This document shows positions 7,302-10,381 of a stretch of 10,381 bases of DNA, in pieces. The translations under genes were made by a program, and so were the position numbers. The stretch is from positions 72,906 through 83,286 of the forward strand of contig DIAQ01000112.1 in the NCBI GenBank assembly GCA_002414865.1. Reading direction: 5' to 3'. How positions within the stretch are numbered: position 1 is the stretch's first letter; each line of letters opens with the position of its first letter. The notes under the pieces were generated by a model. It saw nothing but the letters and a program-made list of their open reading frames with translations, was not told where the DNA came from and searched no databases. Origin of the DNA: a candidate division Hyd24-12 bacterium UBA5074 (GTDB lineage Bacteria > Fermentibacterota > Fermentibacteria > Fermentibacterales > Fermentibacteraceae).

Positions 7302-7526
7302 ATGGAAAAGACCGTCGCCGAGATCGAGAAGGGTGAAGACCTGGTCCGCGTCATGCTGCGCGACTTCAAGGGAAGGCAGTATGTGGACGCCCGCATCTAC
7401 TACATGTCCGAAACCGGGGAATGGCTTCCCACGAAGAAGGGTCTGAGCCTCGCGCCGGACATGGCGAAGAAGGTCGCCGAGCACATCCTGGAGGCAGTCG
7501 CAGAGGTGGGCTCCCGGGAGAAGTAG
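7302..7526 (+). CDS. PC4/p15-like single-stranded-DNA-binding protein
   Basis: This small protein of 74 residues matches the bacterial version of the transcriptional coactivator PC4 (p15) fold, a dimeric beta-sheet domain that binds single-stranded DNA. The core spans about residues 12-65: LVRVMLRDFKGRQYVDARIYY, with a beta turn and then GEWLPTKKGLSLAPDMAKKV, which is the usual strand-strand-PTKKG-helix pattern. The purine-rich AAGGGGAAAAGG ends 5 bases before the ATG. It is 60 bases after cdd, so it may share the operon or have its own promoter. Its TAG abuts the stop codon of the convergent nrdJ. Bacterial members have been linked to DNA binding, but their cellular role is poorly known. The family call is good; a role in transcription or repair is inference. 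Confidence 0.85.
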   Translation: MEKTVAEIEKGEDLVRVMLRDFKGRQYVDARIYYMSETGEWLPTKKGLSLAPDMAKKVAEHILEAVAEVGSREK

Positions 7527-9881
7527 CTAGCCGCACTCCGAATAGCCGCAGTTGAGGGCGCAGGCCACACAGCCCGATTCGTACTTGAGCGGCCCTCCGC
7601 AGCTCGGACAGGCGCCGGCGTGGTTCAGGAGGTCGTCCTCGCGGAGCAGCTCGGGCGGCCTGACCGGCTCGGCCGCCTGCCCCGGGATCATCCTCTCCGG
7701 TGCGCTGCCGAGGTGCCACTCGATGGTCTTCCCTATGGCATCCGCGCAGGAGAGGATCCTGTCCCCCGCCTGCCAGACAAGCCTGTGGCAGCTGATGCCC
7801 TTCAGCTCCCGCACGATGGCTTCGGCCGGGACGTGGGACCGGAGAGCCAGCGAGACCAGCCTGCTGATGGCCTCGGCCTGCGAGGCCGCGCAGCCACCGG
7901 CCTTCCCCATCTGGCTGAAGATCTCGACGGGTCCGTATTCGTCCTCGTTGATCGTTATGTAGAGATTGCCGCAGCCCGTGCTCACTCTCCTGGTGAGCCC
8001 GTTCGTCACTTCCGGGCGGGGTCTCGGGCCGACGGCCACGGGCGCCGCAGGGGCTGCCTGGGCCGGGGCGGACGCCTGGTCGCCGCCGATGTTGAGGACC
8101 TGCTTGTCGCGGCTCCTGTCGCGGTATACGGTCACACCCTTGCAGCGGAGCCTGTAGGCCAGGCGGTAGACGTCCGCGACGTCCTCCCGGGTGGCTGTCT
8201 CGGGAAGATTCACCGTCTTCGACACGGCGTTGTCGGTGAACTTCTGGAACGCGGCCTGCATCCTCACGTGGTAGGACGGGGCCACGTCGTGTGCGGTTAC
8301 GAAGAGCCTCCGGACCTCGGGCGGGATGCCTGCCACGCCCGAGCAGCTGCCATGGCTCGTTATCTCCGCGAGCATCTCTGGGCGGTCGAGACCCCGCTCC
8401 CTGGCCGCCCTTGCGAATGCGGGCACCATCTCGGGCAGCTCGTCTCCTTCGTCGAGGATGTTCTGCCGCGAGTAGACGAGGGCGAAAGCAGGCTCGATGC
8501 CGCTCGAGCAGCCTGCCAGAATGCTTATGGAGCCCGTCGGGGCGATGGTGGTCACCGTGGCGTTGCGCATGGCGGGAAGGCCCTGCTCGGCGTAGACGCT
8601 TTCCTTGAAATTGGGGAACGCGCCCCTCTCCCTGGCCAGCTCCTCGCTCGACGAGCGCGCCTTTTCCTCCACGAAGCTCATGAGCTGCTCGGCGAACCTG
8701 AGCGCCTCCTCGGAGTCGTAGGGTATGCCCAGCTCGAACAGCAGGTCCGCGAAACCCATGACCCCCAGCCCGATCTTGCGGTTGCCCTGGACCATCGCCT
8801 CGATCTGGGGCAGCGGGTACCTGTTGATCTCGATGACGTCGTCCAGGAATCTGACCGCGTCGCGGACGGTTGTGTCCAGCCGGTTCCAGTCGAGTGCACG
8901 GCTCCCGTCCGGCTTGTCGCATGTCATCACGGAGAGGTTCAGCGATCCCAGGTTGCACGCCTCGTAGGGTAGCAGGGGCTGCTCGCCGCAGGGGTTCGTG
9001 GCCTCGATCCTGCCCACGGCCGGAGTCGGGTTGGCCTCGTTCATGCGGTCGATGAACAGGACGCCCGGCTCGCCGGATGACCAGGCGGACTCGACGATCC
9101 TGCCGAAGACCTCCGAGGCGGGCATCGTGGAAACGGGCTCGCCGGTCCTGGGATTGAGGAGGGCGAAATCGGAGCCCCTCTCCACAGCGTCCATGAACCT
9201 GTCGGTGACGGCCACGGACAGGTTGAAGTTGTTCAGCATGTCCATGTCGCGCTTGGCATCGATGAACTCGAGGATGTCAGGGTGCTCGATCCCGAGCACG
9301 GCCATGTTGGCGCCCCGCCTTACCCCGCCCTGCTTTATCGTCTCCGTGGCTCGGTCGAACACCGTCATGAAGGATATGGGGCCGCTCGAGATGCCCCTCG
9401 TGGAGAGCACCACGTCGTCCTTGGGACGAATGGACGAAAAGGAGAAGCCGGTGCCTCCTCCGCTCTTGTGGATCAGCGCGGTGTTCTTAACGGCCTCGAA
9501 GATGCTCTCCATGTTGTCCTCGATGGGGAGCACGAAGCATGCGGAGAGCTGGCCGAGCTCGCGCCCCGCATTCATCAGGGTGGGCGAGTTGGGCAGGAAC
9601 TCCATCTTCGCCATCATGTTGTTGAATCTCAAGGCCCAGCGGTCGGCGTCGCCCCTGAAGCGGGTCTCTGCCGCGGCAACGCTCGAGGCCACCCTCCAGA
9701 GCATTTCTGACGGCGTCTCGAGGATCTCTCCGTCGGAGGACCTGCGGAGGTACCTCTTCCTCAGGACGACTTCGGCGTTGGCGGAGAAGGACGGCATCGC
9801 CCGGTCGGGCGAGGCGGAGGCCTCGGGTGCGTGCTCCAGCTCCCGGAAGAGATCGGTATCGGGCAAGCAACCGTCTTTCAA
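7527..9881 (-). CDS. nrdJ: Class II adenosylcobalamin-dependent ribonucleoside-diphosphate reductase
   Basis: NrdJ reduces ribonucleotides to deoxyribonucleotides using a radical from adenosylcobalamin, so it works with or without oxygen but needs B12. The 784 residues hold an intact active site: Cys115 (LSACFV), the Asn296-Cys298-Glu300 cluster in ATNPCGEQP, and Cys309 (EACNLGS), spaced as in the Thermotoga enzyme. The phosphate-binding PTGSIS is at 449-454. A Pro/Ala linker (about 602-622) leads to a TSCPD-type domain (about 628-700). The tail carries Cys758, 761, 771, 774, 778 and 783 (CPSCGG ... CGYSECG), probably zinc-binding and redox-active. No intein is present. The TTG start at 9879-9881 has GGAGG 7 bases upstream; an ATG at 9795-9797 (Met29) is the alternative. 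Likely NrdR sites lie upstream. Confidence 0.96.
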   Translation of the reverse strand: MKDGCLPDTDLFRELEHAPEASASPDRAMPSFSANAEVVLRKRYLRRSSDGEILETPSEMLWRVASSVAAAETRFRGDADRWALRFNNMMAKMEFLPNSPTLMNAGRELGQLSACFVLPIEDNMESIFEAVKNTALIHKSGGGTGFSFSSIRPKDDVVLSTRGISSGPISFMTVFDRATETIKQGGVRRGANMAVLGIEHPDILEFIDAKRDMDMLNNFNLSVAVTDRFMDAVERGSDFALLNPRTGEPVSTMPASEVFGRIVESAWSSGEPGVLFIDRMNEANPTPAVGRIEATNPCGEQPLLPYEACNLGSLNLSVMTCDKPDGSRALDWNRLDTTVRDAVRFLDDVIEINRYPLPQIEAMVQGNRKIGLGVMGFADLLFELGIPYDSEEALRFAEQLMSFVEEKARSSSEELARERGAFPNFKESVYAEQGLPAMRNATVTTIAPTGSISILAGCSSGIEPAFALVYSRQNILDEGDELPEMVPAFARAARERGLDRPEMLAEITSHGSCSGVAGIPPEVRRLFVTAHDVAPSYHVRMQAAFQKFTDNAVSKTVNLPETATREDVADVYRLAYRLRCKGVTVYRDRSRDKQVLNIGGDQASAPAQAAPAAPVAVGPRPRPEVTNGLTRRVSTGCGNLYITINEDEYGPVEIFSQMGKAGGCAASQAEAISRLVSLALRSHVPAEAIVRELKGISCHRLVWQAGDRILSCADAIGKTIEWHLGSAPERMIPGQAAEPVRPPELLREDDLLNHAGACPSCGGPLKYESGCVACALNCGYSECG

Positions 9882-9882
9882 G

Positions 9883-9894
9883 CCCCCCCCTCCC
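9883..9894 (-). promoter_or_regulatory. nrdJ ribosome binding site containing a G8 tract
   Basis: On the minus strand GGGAGG (9889-9894) runs into a tract of eight G (9883-9890) that ends 2 bases before the TTG start. GGAGG to TTG is 7 bases, a normal spacing, which supports the TTG at 9881. Several G-rich registers could pair with the 16S tail. Confidence 0.55.
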
Positions 9895-9952
9895 GGGATC
9901 TGGCCGAGAGCATCCTGCCACAGACTCGTGCAAGCTATCGAGAGCCGAAGCG

Positions 9953-9968
9953 ATCGTCAATATCGTGT
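9953..9968 (-). promoter_or_regulatory. NrdR box 1 (weaker), proximal to nrdJ
   Basis: Read on the minus strand, ACACGATATTGACGAT agrees with the NrdR-box consensus ACACWATATATWGTGT at 10 of 16 positions, with a near-complete left half (ACACgATAT). It overlaps GATATT (9959-9964), a possible -10 element for nrdJ about 75 bases upstream of the TTG. It starts 34 bases from the second box, about three helical turns, near but not exactly the usual 31-32. Confidence 0.5.
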
Positions 9969-9986
9969 AGACGAGGGGGACGACAG

Positions 9987-10002
9987 GCACAAGATGTTGT
10001 GT
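9987..10002 (-). promoter_or_regulatory. NrdR box 2 (strong), distal to nrdJ
   Basis: On the minus strand ACACAACATCTTGTGC matches the NrdR consensus at 13 of 16 positions and contains the perfect arms CACAA and TTGTG 4 bases apart. NrdR is the zinc-finger, ATP-cone repressor of ribonucleotide reductase genes in most bacteria and binds paired boxes. Its place about 106-121 bases upstream of nrdJ fits such control. The nrdR gene itself is not in this window. Confidence 0.72.
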
Positions 10003-10024
10003 GCTAACTTCGGGGAACCGATCC

Positions 10025-10054
10025 TTGCCCCGGGCGCCCGGAGGTCCTTAGATT
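10025..10054 (+). promoter_or_regulatory. Candidate sigma-70-type promoter for the ECF sigma gene
   Basis: TTGCCC (10025-10030, 4 of 6 to TTGACA) and TAGATT (10049-10054, 4 of 6 to TATAAT) are 18 bases apart, placing transcription start near 10061, about 28 bases before the proposed start codon. Both hexamers are weak and the call rests mainly on position. Confidence 0.3.
10030..10041. repeat. Perfect 12-base palindrome CCGGGCGCCCGG
   Basis: The sequence CCGGGCGCCCGG is its own reverse complement. It lies in the gap between nrdJ and the sigma factor gene, inside the spacer of the candidate promoter at 10025-10054, where an operator would act. It could also be chance in GC-rich DNA. Confidence 0.4.
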
Positions 10055-10077
10055 GTCCCCCGTGCACAACACTCCGT

Positions 10078-10091
10078 GGAGGTAGGTTATC
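10078..10091 (+). promoter_or_regulatory. Shine-Dalgarno and ATC start of the ECF sigma gene
   Basis: GGAGG (10078-10082) stands 6 bases before ATC (10089-10091). In the sigma frame a TAG occurs at 10083-10085, and no ATG, GTG or TTG follows until a GTG well inside conserved region 2. The ATC is therefore the best start on spacing grounds. GTT at 10086 would be too close. Confidence 0.5.
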
Positions 10092-10381
10092 TCGCGACCC
10101 GCTCAATCCGCGGACCCCTTCGAGGAAGAGGTCCTTCAGTACATAGACGGCCTCTATGGCTACGCCCTCCATCTGACCCGCAATTCCGAGGACGCCTGCG
10201 ACCTCGTGCAGGAGACGTATGCGAGGGCCTTCAGGGCCAGGGCCCAGTACTCCCTGGGAACAAACGCCAGGGCGTGGCTGTTTGCTATTCTCAGGAACAC
10301 GTTCCTGAACGAGAGGCGCTCCCAGGGTCGTGCTCCGAAGACAGTGCCCTGCGACTGGATAGACGAGCTCGCCGAGGGCGA
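10089..10381 (+). CDS. ECF-family RNA polymerase sigma factor (3' end cut off by window)
   Basis: An extracytoplasmic-function sigma factor directs RNA polymerase to a stress or envelope regulon, usually under an anti-sigma factor encoded next door. The 97 codons present cover region 2: FEEEVLQYIDGLYGYALHLT at 11-30, DACDLVQETYARAF at 35-48 (regions 2.1-2.2) and AWLFAILRNTFLNERR at 62-77 (regions 2.3-2.4, -10 recognition). Region 4 and any anti-sigma gene lie beyond the window. The start is set at an ATC because no ordinary start exists between the in-frame TAG at 10083 and the conserved core. It is divergent from nrdJ; a functional link is not shown. The exact ECF subgroup cannot be given from this part. 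Confidence 0.88.
   Translation, partial: MSRPAQSADPFEEEVLQYIDGLYGYALHLTRNSEDACDLVQETYARAFRARAQYSLGTNARAWLFAILRNTFLNERRSQGRAPKTVPCDWIDELAEG

Noticed and set aside
7511..7520. CTCCCGGGAG palindrome at the end of the PC4-like gene
   Set aside because: It is inside the coding sequence, has a 3-base-pair usable stem, and no T-run follows on either strand. Such GC palindromes are expected in this composition.
7620..8972. 450-codon plus-strand open frame opposite nrdJ
   Set aside because: The minus strand carries the full class II reductase active site. This frame is a high-GC shadow with no recognisable domain.
9882..9952. Cobalamin riboswitch in the nrdJ leader
   Set aside because: B12 riboswitches are long and carry a conserved B12 box near the start codon. 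I see no such box on the minus strand, and the leader is too short for the full fold.
10014..10019. GGAACC resembling an ECF-type -35 element, suggesting autoregulation
   Set aside because: No ECF-type -10 (such as CGTC or TCTA-like) lies 15-18 bases downstream; the nearest GGTC is 23 bases away.

Overview
The window is a gene-dense bacterial chromosomal segment, roughly two-thirds G+C by eye. It carries ten genes, eight of them complete, and nearly all are housekeeping genes for nucleotide supply, DNA replication and repair, RNA turnover and ribosome rescue. I see no phage, transposon, integron, CRISPR or tRNA/rRNA features. Every gene family has a bacterial-type form (DnaB, YicC, Gmk, ECF sigma factor). 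The lineage cannot be fixed from the sequence. An uncultured or poorly sampled high-GC phylum is plausible, because the gene order and one gene fusion are unlike the textbook model organisms.

Region 1 (1-3971, minus strand) is a tightly packed operon in the order yicC, gmk-coaB fusion, family-4 uracil-DNA glycosylase, dnaB. dnaB runs off the window at base 1. Neighbours overlap by 11, 14 and 8 bases, so translational coupling is likely. In many bacteria yicC and gmk are followed by rpoZ and coaBC. Here there is no rpoZ, and the CoaB domain is joined in frame to guanylate kinase without its usual CoaC partner.

Region 2 (4040-7526, plus strand) diverges from region 1 across a short AT-rich gap. 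It reads rqcH (NFACT ribosome-rescue protein), deoB (phosphopentomutase), cdd (cytidine deaminase) and, after 60 bases, a small PC4-like single-stranded-DNA-binding protein. deoB and cdd form a nucleoside-salvage pair.

Region 3 (7527-9881, minus strand) is a complete class II (adenosylcobalamin-dependent) ribonucleotide reductase, nrdJ. It converges on the PC4 gene with no spacer: the two stop codons form one palindrome, TAGCTA. The 207-base gap upstream of nrdJ contains a strong match and a weaker match to the NrdR-box consensus, so repression by NrdR is likely. On the far side an ECF sigma factor starts on the plus strand (10089 onward) and is cut by the window end.

Start codons are unusual. 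Besides ATG there are TTG (udg, nrdJ) and GTG (cdd). The best-supported starts of yicC and the sigma factor are CTG and ATC, each with a well-placed Shine-Dalgarno sequence. The points most worth a second look are the Gmk-CoaB fusion with a possible internal CoaB start, the non-canonical starts, and the NrdR sites.
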